Assembly: GCA_024195265.1 (NCBI GenBank)
Contig: JAJLRJ010000007.1
Location: 9,551,828 to 9,615,827 of the forward strand
Length of the DNA: 64,000 bases
Direction: 5' to 3'
From: Dendrophyllia cribrosa
Taxonomy: Eukaryota; Cnidaria; Anthozoa; Scleractinia; Dendrophylliidae
This document shows, in pieces, positions 33,359 through 42,508 of the stretch. Under the pieces are notes generated by a model that was given only the letters and a program-made list of their open reading frames with translations, did no database searches and had not been told where the DNA came from. Both the position numbers and the translations under genes were made by a program. Each line of letters opens with the position of its first letter. Position 1 is the stretch's first letter.

Positions 33359-36300
33359 TTCAATCTCCAATGACCAATAGCCAAAGTGTTCACTCCATCA
33401 TCCATCACAACTCTCTTGTCATCATCAGCACTCAAAGCCACTTTCAAAATCTGTTCAGTGAAAATCTCATGCAGATGTGATCGGAGAGAAACATTTTTCA
33501 TTGGAGGAAATTTTTCACCATGAAGAACGCGCACAAAATCTTCATGTGAAATCCTATTTTTAACCACATTCTTTTTTGTTCCCTTTGCTTTCTTGATTCC
33601 TTTTCCCTCATCCATCTTGATGGAATAACATTTTGGTCTCAATCCAACAAATTCACGAATGATTTTTCCTCCTGCTTCATCTTTAAACATTCCTAAAATT
33701 TTCTTGTTTTTCCCAACGGGAAAGCCATTTTTCACAGCGAAATGATCTTTCGGATATCCAGATGTGTCAAACCATTTCTCAACATCTCCAGCAGTGTCAG
33801 CGAAGAAATCATCCGTCTCAATCTCCAAAATCAGGGAATCTGTATCAGAATAGAGAACTTTCATACTCTCCCACTTTTTCTTCACATAACCATAATGAAA
33901 TTTGAACATGTGAATTTTGGAGAGATCAAGAATTGCTGCTCCAACAAAGATTGGTTTGTTCAAAGTAACTTTTGTTTTCCTCATGTGAATAGCAGCCACT
34001 TTATCTCCAAACTTGGTTGCGTGTTTGAAGTTGATTTTTTTCACCAAGTTTGCTTTTTTCTTCCTATCATTCACCAGTTTCATGTCAATTCTGTTCCTAA
34101 CATTTTCCATGGTTTTCCCGTAAACAGCATTGCTTGCCAGTTTGAAAAGATCTTTCTCAAAATCATTTTTGGCTGCTGTTCTCAGTTTCGTATTCCATTC
34201 AATGAAAGGTTTCATGAAAGCTTCTTTTCTGAATCCAATTCCTCTCCAAATCTTTTTCAGTTTCATTCCCAGGGAAAGAAAGAGTTTTAAACTCCTTCCA
34301 TCCAAAACCATTTTTTCTTTATCCATCAAGTTGGGAATCAACTTGTGGAATCCCCCAACTTCCAGGAGTTCAGGCGCCAAAGGAAAATTATTGTGGAAAT
34401 CATGTAATTCATCTGGATATTCCAAGTCAACTTCCAGGACACATCCAAGACCTGCCGCATCAACAATCTTCTCCCATTTCTTCAAAACCCCTTCACTCAA
34501 CCATTCAAATCCTCCCACAGGGAGTGGTTGCACCATCGCAGTTGGATAAAGGGAATTTGCATCGAGATAAACGATGAACTTTGATGGTTGGGAAGGATCA
34601 AAATCTTCCATGAATTTGTTGTTTGCCTGAGAAAATCTGTGAAAGACTGTGGAAACTCCTCCACGAATTTGCCTTTCAAAAAACCGAAACATTTCTATAT
34701 CTCCTTCACAAATCAATTCCAACTCAACCCCTGTCATCTTCAACATAGCATCCCAAAAGAAAGAGGGGGCAGTCAAAAACCATGCGGGGTCCAACAGATA
34801 GTTTTCCAACAAAACTTTCCTAAAATTTTCCACCACATCTGTCAGGAGAAAAACATCCGTCTTCAAATAGAGATCATGATATTCTCCCATGTTAGACATC
34901 CCAAATTTTCTCCAGACATTTCCAGCATGAGCAAAATCTTCATCTGAAATTCCTTCTCCAGACAACTGGGAGAAAAAAGCATCTTTCCCAGGAAGTTCAC
35001 AATTAAATTTCTCAAATGAATCCATGAATTCATAGGGAAAAACTCCTTTTCTGGAAAGCAAATCAACATCATCTTGGAAAAATCTTTTTAAGCAATGCAA
35101 ATCATTTTTTCCCAAATTTCCAACAAGATTTGCCAAAGAAGAATTCATAAATTTCAGGGAGTCAACAAAGCGAATCTCATGTTTCAAATCATGTTTTTTT
35201 CCCTCTTCATCTTCAAATGTTCCCCAAACAATTTTCAGGGAGAAAGAAACATATTTTTCGTCATTGTTTGGGATTGCATCAATCTCCCCAAATTCATTTC
35301 CCATGTTTTTGATGAAAAGATGGGAATCATATCCATCTAAATTGTGAATGAAGACTGGAGTGAAATCTGGCACTTTCGCTTGCAGATTACAATATTCATG
35401 AGCAGCTCCGCGAAATTCCCCAGTCAGATGACAATGATCAGCAACTTTTTTTTCCTCAATCTTTTTCCTGCAAAGCCAACAAATATCAGTTTTCTTAAAT
35501 GCTTCCTTTTCTCCTTTCTTCCAAAGAATTCTCTTCCAATTTTTTCTCAGCATTGGTCTTCGCACATCATTCAGAATCCATTTCACCTGATCAACTAATT
35601 TCACCAGAAACTCTCTCCCAACATCATCTCCTTCTTTTCCACGAAAGAAAACTGGGGAGAAATCAACCCCAACTTGGCTCACAGGAAGAAAACAAAAGCT
35701 GCAGGGAACATGATGCTGAATTTGCTCTGTTTTTTCCCCAATTTTCTTTTCTGTTTTCTCCAAAATCGACTCAAAATCAGCGTAGATGACAAAGGGAACG
35801 GTTGTTGTGCATTGAACTTTCTTGAATTTCATGATTGATTTTTCTGGAGGGAGAACAGCTTTCACTCCATCATCCGTGCAAAATTCTTGATGAACATCGA
35901 GTGTTTCTTTGGAGTTGAATGAATTGATACAACCATCACAAACATGCCTTTGGTTTTTGTTTTTGGAATCTTCTCCAAACCACAATCGATTCAAATTCTT
36001 CACCAAAGCGAAATGTTCATTTTCTCCGCTTTTCAGTTTGAAAAGAATCACATGATTCTCTTTCTTTTCCCTTGCTTTTCTCAAAGTTATGATTTGTTTC
36101 CCCTCAACAATCCCCAAGACATTCACAGAAATGTTATTTTGTCTTTCAAATCTGTCAATGTCTCTCCATGAAATGGGGAATGAAATTCCTTCCCAATTGA
36201 ATTCCTCGCATTGTTTTCTCAACAAAGGAGTGATTCTTTGTGGATTTTTCTCCACTGGATTTTTCCATCTTCCAATGCACCACTTGAAGCACTCATCATC

Positions 36301-37074
36301 ATTTTCATTTTTCATGTTTGTTATTGCTTTTTTTGCAGCAAGCCAATCAGGAAGTGGAATGAATTTTCCAACAGTCATTTCATCCAGATGAATTTCCAAT
36401 CTTTCAACTCGCAAGAATCTCCAGTTGCTTCTTCCCCTTTGGAAATTCCGCATGTTTTCCAACATCCTCTCATTCATTTCTCTCAGCAATTTTTCCAAGT
36501 CAGTTCCCTCAAAAACTTCTTCAACCATGGAAGAAAAGAAGGCATCATTTTCAATGGCTGTTCCCTGTGCCAAATCATGAGAAATCATTCTGCAAACCAA
36601 AACCATTTTCACTTTGAACCCAAAATGTTTCTTCAGAATTTCAACCACATTTCCTTTCACATTCTTCAAGAATCCTTCTGCGGAATATCCTTCTTTTCCC
36701 TTGACAACAAAAGTCGATCCACCCAACCCCGGTTTTTCTTCAATATCAAACTCAGGTCTCTTCAGCATTTCTCCAATCTTCGCGTTCAACTTCAAAAGTT
36801 TTTCCCGGGCTCTTTCCTTCAGATTCCAATTAACTCTTTTCCTCATCTTTCCAAACCAGGAATTCATTGAATCAATGGATGACTCAACAACTGTCGATAC
36901 TCTTTCTGGAAGAACTTTTTGAACAGCTGATTTCACCGCGGGAAAAGATGTTTTCTTGATGATTTTTCTCTGTGGGTTTTGCAGCTCTTTTTCCAGATCA
37001 GCTTTTTTCATCCGGGAGAATCCAACCATTCCTTCCGAACGTGCACGATCTCTCAATTCTTTTAAAGTTGGCAT
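33355..37074 (-). CDS. polB: Protein-primed DNA polymerase B (Polinton PolB)
   Basis: The polymerase that replicates the element from protein-primed ends. Positions below count from an upstream ATG at 37107; I prefer the ATG 11 residues later (37074), which starts MPTLKELRDRARSEG and matches the TCAAAATG start of the divergent HTH gene. N-terminal SAP/Rho-like helix; a C2H2-like finger (390-410); ExoI YADFES (~443); an EndoVII-like zinc region (C543..C546..HCH..C573); ExoII FIHNLDGYDSH (~586); ExoIII YLKTDVFLLTD (~747); motif A YLDANSLYP (~847); motif B KLASNAVYG (~989); motif C YSDTDS (~1086). All catalytic residues are present and the frame has no lesion over 1,239 residues. It shares a 38-bp divergent promoter region with the HTH gene. 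Confidence 0.95.
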   Translation of the reverse strand: MPTLKELRDRARSEGMVGFSRMKKADLEKELQNPQRKIIKKTSFPAVKSAVQKVLPERVSTVVESSIDSMNSWFGKMRKRVNWNLKERAREKLLKLNAKIGEMLKRPEFDIEEKPGLGGSTFVVKGKEGYSAEGFLKNVKGNVVEILKKHFGFKVKMVLVCRMISHDLAQGTAIENDAFFSSMVEEVFEGTDLEKLLREMNERMLENMRNFQRGRSNWRFLRVERLEIHLDEMTVGKFIPLPDWLAAKKAITNMKNENDDECFKWCIGRWKNPVEKNPQRITPLLRKQCEEFNWEGISFPISWRDIDRFERQNNISVNVLGIVEGKQIITLRKAREKKENHVILFKLKSGENEHFALVKNLNRLWFGEDSKNKNQRHVCDGCINSFNSKETLDVHQEFCTDDGVKAVLPPEKSIMKFKKVQCTTTVPFVIYADFESILEKTEKKIGEKTEQIQHHVPCSFCFLPVSQVGVDFSPVFFRGKEGDDVGREFLVKLVDQVKWILNDVRRPMLRKNWKRILWKKGEKEAFKKTDICWLCRKKIEEKKVADHCHLTGEFRGAAHEYCNLQAKVPDFTPVFIHNLDGYDSHLFIKNMGNEFGEIDAIPNNDEKYVSFSLKIVWGTFEDEEGKKHDLKHEIRFVDSLKFMNSSLANLVGNLGKNDLHCLKRFFQDDVDLLSRKGVFPYEFMDSFEKFNCELPGKDAFFSQLSGEGISDEDFAHAGNVWRKFGMSNMGEYHDLYLKTDVFLLTDVVENFRKVLLENYLLDPAWFLTAPSFFWDAMLKMTGVELELICEGDIEMFRFFERQIRGGVSTVFHRFSQANNKFMEDFDPSQPSKFIVYLDANSLYPTAMVQPLPVGGFEWLSEGVLKKWEKIVDAAGLGCVLEVDLEYPDELHDFHNNFPLAPELLEVGGFHKLIPNLMDKEKMVLDGRSLKLFLSLGMKLKKIWRGIGFRKEAFMKPFIEWNTKLRTAAKNDFEKDLFKLASNAVYGKTMENVRNRIDMKLVNDRKKKANLVKKINFKHATKFGDKVAAIHMRKTKVTLNKPIFVGAAILDLSKIHMFKFHYGYVKKKWESMKVLYSDTDSLILEIETDDFFADTAGDVEKWFDTSGYPKDHFAVKNGFPVGKNKKILGMFKDEAGGKIIREFVGLRPKCYSIKMDEGKGIKKAKGTKKNVVKNRISHEDFVRVLHGEKFPPMKNVSLRSHLHEIFTEQILKVALSADDDKRVVMDDGVNTLAIGHWRLK

Positions 37075-37115
37075 TTTGAATGAAAAAGAAAAAAAAAATG
37101 TTTTCATTCAAAATG
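37072..37115. promoter_or_regulatory. Symmetrical bidirectional promoter/operator between polymerase and HTH genes
   Basis: CATTTTGAATGAAAA (37072-37086) is exactly inverted as TTTTCATTCAAAATG (37101-37115), with a 14-nt A-rich spacer. Each arm includes the start codon of one of the two divergent genes. This suggests joint early control and a dimeric binding site, perhaps autoregulated by the HTH protein. Confidence 0.6.
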
Positions 37116-37526
37116 AAGTTTTCAATCCAGGAAGAAGGAAAAGAAAAGCAAATTTTTTTCACATTCAAAGAAGCATCAGAAAAAACTGGCATTCCGAATT
37201 CCACCATTTGGAGGTTCATCAAAAACAATTCAGAAAACAAAAAGTTCACCAGAAAATCAGACAAAAAAGTTTTCTTCATTCAGGAAGAAATGACAGATGA
37301 ACCCTTTTTCCAAGTTGATGGAGAAGATATTTTTGATTATGATGAAATAGAAAAGTTTGGAATTTCAAACACAGTTTTCATCAACCAAATTCTCAGGAAG
37401 AAAAACCATTTCCTTGATTCGGAGGAAATCACTCATTACATCACATGGAAATCCCCCCAATTTGATTTCTTCATTGATAAATTGAGGGAAAATCAAAGGG
37501 ATGAAAAAATCATTCAAAAAGTTTGA
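37113..37526 (+). CDS. Small helix-turn-helix protein
   Basis: 137 residues starting MKFSIQEEGKEKQIFF. Residues ~16-40 (FTFKEASEKTGIPNSTIWRFIKNN in two parts: FTFKEASEKTG and IPNSTIWRFIKNN) read as a helix-turn-helix of the MerR/AlpA or NUMOD1 type. The rest is charged, with an acidic middle (DGEDIFDYDEIEKFG). It is transcribed divergently from polB and shares the symmetrical promoter. A likely role is transcriptional control of the element; I do not recognise a named family. The longer reading from 37080 includes a lysine run and lacks the conserved start context. Confidence 0.65.
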   Translation: MKFSIQEEGKEKQIFFTFKEASEKTGIPNSTIWRFIKNNSENKKFTRKSDKKVFFIQEEMTDEPFFQVDGEDIFDYDEIEKFGISNTVFINQILRKKNHFLDSEEITHYITWKSPQFDFFIDKLRENQRDEKIIQKV

Positions 37527-37594
37527 TTTTTTTTCCTCAAATGGTAAGCTATCAAAACGACAACGTTGAATTTTCATTTCCAAGAAATGAAAAA

Positions 37595-38209
37595 TCAATC
37601 CTCTTCTTCATCTACAAAGTCATCAAACGCTGAAACGTTTCCATGGAATTTTGTTACAAAACAAGAATTGATTGAGCATGTGATTGATTGGCAATTTCCA
37701 CAAAAGACGCGTGAAATGCGGAGGATGACATGTCCTGTCAGTTTTTCTCCAATGTGGTCATGGGGATCGAAACGAATGGATTTTCTTTGTCCAACTTCCC
37801 CTTCACCAAATTTCGAGAATGGGACAGAGATGTTGCCTTTTCTGTCAGTCCACAATTTACCCCAAACTTTTTCCATTTCACTTCGATCTGTTTTAATCAA
37901 GTTGAAATCGGTGGATGTGAATTTCCCAAATTTTGAGTTCAGTTTCAAAACTGCTTCTTTGTTTTCCATCGCCAACTTTCTGATTTGCGTTTCAATTTCC
38001 TGAAACTTTTCCTTGAGTTCAGGAGGAGATTGATTGAGATTGATTGCCAATGAAAATCCGTTTTCATTCCTGAAGATTTTGAAAATGCATTTCATGATTT
38101 GAACCGTGATTGGCTTCTCATTGATCCGGAGAGGAATTTCAACAAATGGATGTGCTGTGTTTTTCAGAATTGGTTCTCCCGTTTTGATTTCACTTGCTTC
38201 GACATTCAT
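37595..38209 (-). CDS. Conserved-looking hypothetical protein
   Basis: 204 residues from the ATG at 38209 (the upstream in-frame TTG at 38224 is not needed). It begins MNVEASEIKTGEP. The middle is helical (PPELKEKFQEIETQIRKLAMENKEA), followed by a beta-rich second half with FGKLWTDRKG-like residues (WGKLWTDRKGNISVPF) and a Cys cluster CGNCQSITCS near 175, and an acidic tail DDFVDEEED. I do not recognise the family. A beta-rich domain with an acidic tail next to the polymerase would fit a single-strand DNA-binding protein, but that is a guess. Confidence 0.6.
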   Translation of the reverse strand: MNVEASEIKTGEPILKNTAHPFVEIPLRINEKPITVQIMKCIFKIFRNENGFSLAINLNQSPPELKEKFQEIETQIRKLAMENKEAVLKLNSKFGKFTSTDFNLIKTDRSEMEKVWGKLWTDRKGNISVPFSKFGEGEVGQRKSIRFDPHDHIGEKLTGHVILRISRVFCGNCQSITCSINSCFVTKFHGNVSAFDDFVDEEED

Positions 38210-38254
38210 TTTCTTTGGAGACAAAAAAAAAATAATTTTTTTTTTTATTTAAAA

Positions 38255-38671
38255 ATGGAAGCAGAAGATTTCGAAAGAATGATGGAAGACAGTGATTATA
38301 TTATAGAATTGATGAATCTCGAGTTTCTGGAGGATATTGCGATAGAAATTATTCTAGAAATTAGAGAAAGAGGTGAACACCCAGAGGACTTAATTAATAT
38401 GTTTATGGAATATGATTTTAATGGAGATGATTTTGAATACGGTGAGTTCTCAGCATCAGAAATTGTTGAACTGTTTATGGAACCCTCATCGCTTGGGAAT
38501 GTGATATGTGATCACTCAAACAACAAATCATATTTCTTCTCAAACTTCTCCAAATCCAGCCCCAAATCAATCACAATTCCATCAACCGCCTCCATTACAG
38601 GAAGGAATTCACGTCGATTAAATTTTCCTCCCCTCAAAGCGAAGCGCAAATCACTCAATGTTTTTTCATAG
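38255..38671 (+). CDS. Small acidic protein, overlapping its convergent neighbour
   Basis: Starts MEAEDFERMMEDSDYIIELM at a TTTAAAAATG context. The first ~85 residues are highly acidic and helical. The last ~50 residues are the antisense of the 38512-38991 gene and look compositionally different (serine/asparagine rich), so an earlier stop may have been lost. Acidic decoy or regulator roles are possible; I do not recognise it. Confidence 0.5.
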   Translation: MEAEDFERMMEDSDYIIELMNLEFLEDIAIEIILEIRERGEHPEDLINMFMEYDFNGDDFEYGEFSASEIVELFMEPSSLGNVICDHSNNKSYFFSNFSKSSPKSITIPSTASITGRNSRRLNFPPLKAKRKSLNVFS

Positions 38672-38991
38672 GTGGTAAAAGCAAACTTCGCCATGTCGAT
38701 TTTGTTTCCATATTTCTTCATTTCATTCCCTGTTTTGACGACCAATCCTGCACCTGAAATCACTCCCAAAACGATGGGATTCATTGTCACTCCCCCCGCA
38801 ATTGCGCCAATCGCAACAAGAGCGGACGACGCCAAATTCACAAACAAATTCATTCTCTTGAAATGTTTGTGAGCTCTTTTCAAACACCAAAATCTTTTGT
38901 GATAGAATCGGAAGAGTTGCTTGATCTCTTTCAGTTCTTCTTCCTCAATGTTGGGGTCAATGTGGTTGAAACTGAAGATGTCTGTTTTCAT
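38512..38991 (-). CDS. Two-transmembrane helical protein
   Basis: 159 residues. A charged N-terminal helix (EEEELKEIKQLFRFYHKRF), then two hydrophobic segments (NLASSALVAIGAIAGGV and NPIVLGVISGAGLVV, ~52-85) separated by a short turn, then a long helix with TYEKTLSDLRFALRGG. The helix-2TM-helix layout resembles Polinton membrane proteins and, superficially, SLATT-type 2TM domains. The likely location is the virion's inner membrane or a host membrane. Its ATG lies 3 nt after the stop of the fibre gene, so the two are probably co-transcribed. Confidence 0.65.
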   Translation of the reverse strand: MKTDIFSFNHIDPNIEEEELKEIKQLFRFYHKRFWCLKRAHKHFKRMNLFVNLASSALVAIGAIAGGVTMNPIVLGVISGAGLVVKTGNEMKKYGNKIDMAKFAFTTYEKTLSDLRFALRGGKFNRREFLPVMEAVDGIVIDLGLDLEKFEKKYDLLFE

Positions 38992-38994
38992 TTT

Positions 38995-40833
38995 TTAGGC
39001 TTTTTCAAAAAGAAATGTGATTTGGGCAGCCCCGATATTTAATGATCGATCATCTATTCTTGCTGAAAATAACTCTCCTGCTTGGTAAACAACAGTTGAA
39101 AACTCGAATATTTGAATTCTATTATCACTACTAAAACGAGTTCCACTTTGTGATTTTTTATCTGGGAGATATAAAGTTAGTTGTGGAAAAGAAGCTGTTT
39201 TTGATAAAATTTGAGCAAACGCTGTGATTAATTTGCATCGGATGGGGATGACTATATCATTAAAATAATTATCGAAAAGTACATTTATGTCGTCTCCTGA
39301 TGATCTTCTATATCTTCCAATCAGCAAAAAGTTATTGCTTAAATTTGAATTGAGAATTTGATGGTCATTCAAATCCAAATCAGTTTCCATGACCATCTTC
39401 CCACTCTCAAAAACGAAAGGAGCATCATAAACAGAACTTGGCACATCTGATTGAGAACCTTTAACACCATAAATGATCAAATTTGCTGAGTCTTGAACAG
39501 CTGATGATGATGTTCCTTGCCATTTCAAATCCAGATAGACAAATTCCGGTGGAGAAATCTGCCATTTATGCATGTGAATGATTGATCGAGAATAGTTGGA
39601 AAACTTCTTCGTTGATTGTTGATTGATATTCAAGCTCGTGGAAACCACGTCAACGCTCACACCCGTCATGGAAGCGGGGAAGAATTCAATGCAAATCGTA
39701 TATTCCCCTTCTGGAAGCTTCAGCATGTTAAATCCAAGTCGCCCAGAGTATTCATTGAAAACATCTTTTGTTATTTTCAAATCATACGCCTTCTTATTGA
39801 AATGATGCGGAGAACTTGCAAAATCAGACAAACCAGTCACTGTCATATTATGTTCAGAGCTGGATTCATCCACATCCTCCATCAAATACCGGAATTCATC
39901 CTTCAAGTGGGAGGTTGAAGATATATGCGATTCATTGACATATTTTTTAAGGTCAGCTTCTGTTTTGATCAGTTCCTCTGCCAGAGCTACTGTCTTCTCA
40001 TTTAGCTGTGTATCAACATATTGTTTTGATGTTGCTTCATTGGATGTTTTTGGATCGGGAAGACCAATGATTTTCTCCGATCCCATATCAAGTTGCCCAG
40101 TCATTGTTCCACCTGACAAAGAAAGCTTATTAGCTGCCAGCCCGGAGACTGCCGTGTCCACATATTTTTTGTTGGCTGCTTGATCGATTGCTGTTGGATC
40201 TTTCACGTTATAAACAAATTGGTTTCCCATATCCAAGCTTGTTTCCATTGGGAATGTTTCTTTCCGACTGAGAAAGACATTCTTTGCATCATCGTAAGAG
40301 ATCAGATTGTTATAGTTCGCCGATAAATCAGCATAAGTTTGTTGCTTTGATTTGACAACATTGAAAAGTTCTTTTAAATCGATGTTCTTCGTCACTTCAT
40401 GAGTATGTGCTGGAGCATTTGGGTGGAACTTCTTCAAAGTGATCATATTCACCGCGGAAAGATCATTTGATTCATCAGTATCCAGATTTGTGATCAACTT
40501 TCGATCCATGTCAATCTCTCCAGGAAGAATCAGTTTCTTTCCCCTGAGGTCCAGATCTCCAGTCATATGGGAGGATCCATCAACCTGCAAAGAATCTGCT
40601 CTCAGTTGAATCAGTTTGGTTTCCACACTTCTGTCTAGCGAGTCAACTTGATGTTTTGTGACTGCATCACCATTTGCTGTTCCATCAGCGACATTGACCA
40701 GTTTTCTGTTTGACATGTCATAATCCCCTGTGGATGTCAGTTTAAAACCAACTCCTGGCAATCCATCTCTTCCATCTCGACCCCCTCGGGAAGTGCTTGT
40801 TGTTTCAGAAAGCAATCCATTTGAATAGCTCAT
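38995..40833 (-). CDS. Fibre/spike-like protein with phage-tail-like repeats
   Basis: 612 residues from the ATG at 40833 (context TTTAAAATG); the upstream reading overlaps the ATPase end and is not used. It starts MSYSNGLLSETTS, then a short collagen-like GGRDGRDGLPGVGF. Several copies of the tail-fibre motif follow: MSNRKLVNVADGTANGDAVT, MDRKLITNLDTDESNDLSAV, MGNQFVYNVKDPTAIDQAAN, GGTMTGQLDMGSEKIIGLPD. Each ends in a K.YVD-type helix start. The C-terminal ~270 residues are beta-rich and likely form the receptor-binding head. The collagen-like stretch and repeats imply a trimer. It should project from the capsid vertices. Confidence 0.75.
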   Translation of the reverse strand: MSYSNGLLSETTSTSRGGRDGRDGLPGVGFKLTSTGDYDMSNRKLVNVADGTANGDAVTKHQVDSLDRSVETKLIQLRADSLQVDGSSHMTGDLDLRGKKLILPGEIDMDRKLITNLDTDESNDLSAVNMITLKKFHPNAPAHTHEVTKNIDLKELFNVVKSKQQTYADLSANYNNLISYDDAKNVFLSRKETFPMETSLDMGNQFVYNVKDPTAIDQAANKKYVDTAVSGLAANKLSLSGGTMTGQLDMGSEKIIGLPDPKTSNEATSKQYVDTQLNEKTVALAEELIKTEADLKKYVNESHISSTSHLKDEFRYLMEDVDESSSEHNMTVTGLSDFASSPHHFNKKAYDLKITKDVFNEYSGRLGFNMLKLPEGEYTICIEFFPASMTGVSVDVVSTSLNINQQSTKKFSNYSRSIIHMHKWQISPPEFVYLDLKWQGTSSSAVQDSANLIIYGVKGSQSDVPSSVYDAPFVFESGKMVMETDLDLNDHQILNSNLSNNFLLIGRYRRSSGDDINVLFDNYFNDIVIPIRCKLITAFAQILSKTASFPQLTLYLPDKKSQSGTRFSSDNRIQIFEFSTVVYQAGELFSARIDDRSLNIGAAQITFLFEKA

Positions 40834-40834
40834 T

Positions 40835-41467
40835 TTAAAGTCTTTCATCAAAGTTTTTGGCAATAAATTTCCTCGGCTTATCCACATAGAGGAAAGAGAA
40901 TGGATCATGCGTTGCTTTCAGATAATCTTCTTTGGTGATGTTATTCTCCCTGCAGATCGCCGCAATTTCTTTGTTGCTGGGGAATTCAAAGATGCAAAAA
41001 TGTGAGCAATTCAGTCGAATATCTTTTGGTGTTTGGAAATAGCTTTGTGAAAGATAGATGACAGAACAATTCTTATGCCTGCCTTGAATAAAATAATCAA
41101 CCAGGGGTTTTTGATTCTTTTCGCAAACAAAATCATCGAAAACAACCAGTTTTTGATTCTCCCCAGATAATTCAGAAACTGGGATGATTTCATCCGGGGA
41201 TGCTTCAATGATGTCATATCCAGCTTCTTTGCTGATTGGGCGAAATGTTTTCAGTAGATGTTGATATTTGGATTGGTCAAGATTTTTCGCATAGAGATAA
41301 ATTTTATCGTAGAAGAGCAGGCGGAGGATCATATCCAGAAGAACATTTGTTTTCCCCGATCCTGAAGGGCCGCAGATCAACATTCTGAAAGCTCGATCCG
41401 GCATGAAGGGATGAAGCTGCTCGAAATTTGTGATTGGGTCATGGCAATCATAATTTGGAATCTTCAT
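40835..41467 (-). CDS. Genome-packaging ATPase (FtsK/HerA, A32-like)
   Basis: 210 residues from the ATG at 41467 (AATAAAATG). Walker A CGPSGSGKTN near residue 34 and Walker B KLVVFDDF near 108 are intact, followed by a sensor-like YLSQSYF. It is short, as are Polinton packaging ATPases. It pumps the genome into preformed capsids. It ends 2 nt before the fibre start and is divergent from the PPxY protein gene, sharing a 70-bp promoter region with three 12-bp repeats. Confidence 0.9.
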   Translation of the reverse strand: MKIPNYDCHDPITNFEQLHPFMPDRAFRMLICGPSGSGKTNVLLDMILRLLFYDKIYLYAKNLDQSKYQHLLKTFRPISKEAGYDIIEASPDEIIPVSELSGENQKLVVFDDFVCEKNQKPLVDYFIQGRHKNCSVIYLSQSYFQTPKDIRLNCSHFCIFEFPSNKEIAAICRENNITKEDYLKATHDPFSFLYVDKPRKFIAKNFDERL

Positions 41468-41538
41468 TTTATTATGTTCAACATCATGTTCTACATCTTG
41501 TTCTACATCCCAAATTTGTATTTGTGAGTAATAAAATG
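41465..41538. promoter_or_regulatory. Divergent late-type promoter with symmetrical ends and 12-bp repeats
   Basis: CATTTTATTA (41465-41474) is inverted as TAATAAAATG (41529-41538), each including a start codon. Between them TGTTC.ACATC. is repeated three times in tandem (41475-41510). Confidence 0.55.
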
Positions 41539-42507
41539 AGTTTATTGAAATGGCAACAACTTGCAAAAAGCAAATCTGCTTTGGGTAAAAAAATCAACTT
41601 TGTTCACGATGTCATCACCCAGAAAAAGTTGGGTGAAGAGACAAGTCAAATCGGACTTGAAAAAATGTTCAAGCCAGTCACATCGAAACTGGATGAGGTG
41701 ATTGCGTCGAATTTGAGGCCACTTCCCCGGAAAAAGAAAGTGGAGGGGAAAGCCAAACCAGCAGAAATTGATTATCTCCCCGAAGTCGACCCATTTGAAG
41801 ATATGGATGTGGGTGGCTTGTTTGATGAGGCCGTTCCATCCCAAACAACGAAACAAATTCCACCAGCTCCTCCAACATATGAAGAAGTTGCGAAAGAGAT
41901 AGGGGAAGATCCACCTGAATATGAAGCCGATGAATCTCCTGATTATGCTCTGGAACCGGGTGATGAAGAGGAAGAGGAAAAAGGAGATGAAGCCAATCAG
42001 ATATTGGATAGCTTGGACCTCACGAATTATGATACTGCGGAGAAAACTCTCAGTGAACCAAATGTCTCATCAGCGAAGAAAATCCATTATCTCGATAATC
42101 TTGTGACCATTGCAAACTTCAGAAGAAATCAATTGAAAGGGTATAAATCATCTTTCACCAAAAAATTCAAGAAAGGGGAAATAACGGAAGAGCAAAAGAA
42201 TTGGCAACATCAAAGGATAGATCGTTCATTCAAAGCATTAAATGAATACATAAAGCATTACAAAAGGAAAGCGACAACATTGACAGGTTCGGGAGTTAGG
42301 AGAAAAAAAGGTGGAAATGTCCGTTTTTTCTCCAATCCCAAAGATCTTCTCCAGAAACTTGAGGTCATCATTGGCTCCATTCTTGCTGGGAATACAAACG
42401 TTGGCATCAGAAATACTGGAGTTGCAATTCTCGATCTTCTCCTGAAAGAGGGGGTCATCAATAGATCCCAGCATGAGAAGCTCTACAAAAACTATTTCAG
42501 ACCTTAA
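41536..42507 (+). CDS. Virion protein with two PPxY late-domain motifs and an adenain site
   Basis: 323 residues from ATG 41536 (AATAAAATG), starting MSLLKWQQLAKSKSALG. The middle is proline-rich and acidic with PPTY and PPEY, two PPxY motifs about 22 residues apart, then a long acidic stretch. A helical region (KKIHYLDNLVTIANFRRNQL) follows, then LTGSG, which fits the adenovirus-protease consensus (M/I/L)xGx-G, before the basic RRKKGG and a C-terminal helical domain. PPxY motifs recruit Nedd4-type ubiquitin ligases; adenovirus protein VI carries one. This is a plausible membrane-lytic or minor core protein; the specific homology is not certain. Confidence 0.65.
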   Translation: MSLLKWQQLAKSKSALGKKINFVHDVITQKKLGEETSQIGLEKMFKPVTSKLDEVIASNLRPLPRKKKVEGKAKPAEIDYLPEVDPFEDMDVGGLFDEAVPSQTTKQIPPAPPTYEEVAKEIGEDPPEYEADESPDYALEPGDEEEEEKGDEANQILDSLDLTNYDTAEKTLSEPNVSSAKKIHYLDNLVTIANFRRNQLKGYKSSFTKKFKKGEITEEQKNWQHQRIDRSFKALNEYIKHYKRKATTLTGSGVRRKKGGNVRFFSNPKDLLQKLEVIIGSILAGNTNVGIRNTGVAILDLLLKEGVINRSQHEKLYKNYFRP

Positions 42508-42508
42508 A

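Noticed and set aside
33742..36922. Plus-strand open frames opposite the DNA polymerase
   Set aside because: They are shadows of the intact polymerase gene, with phenylalanine/serine-rich composition and no domain.
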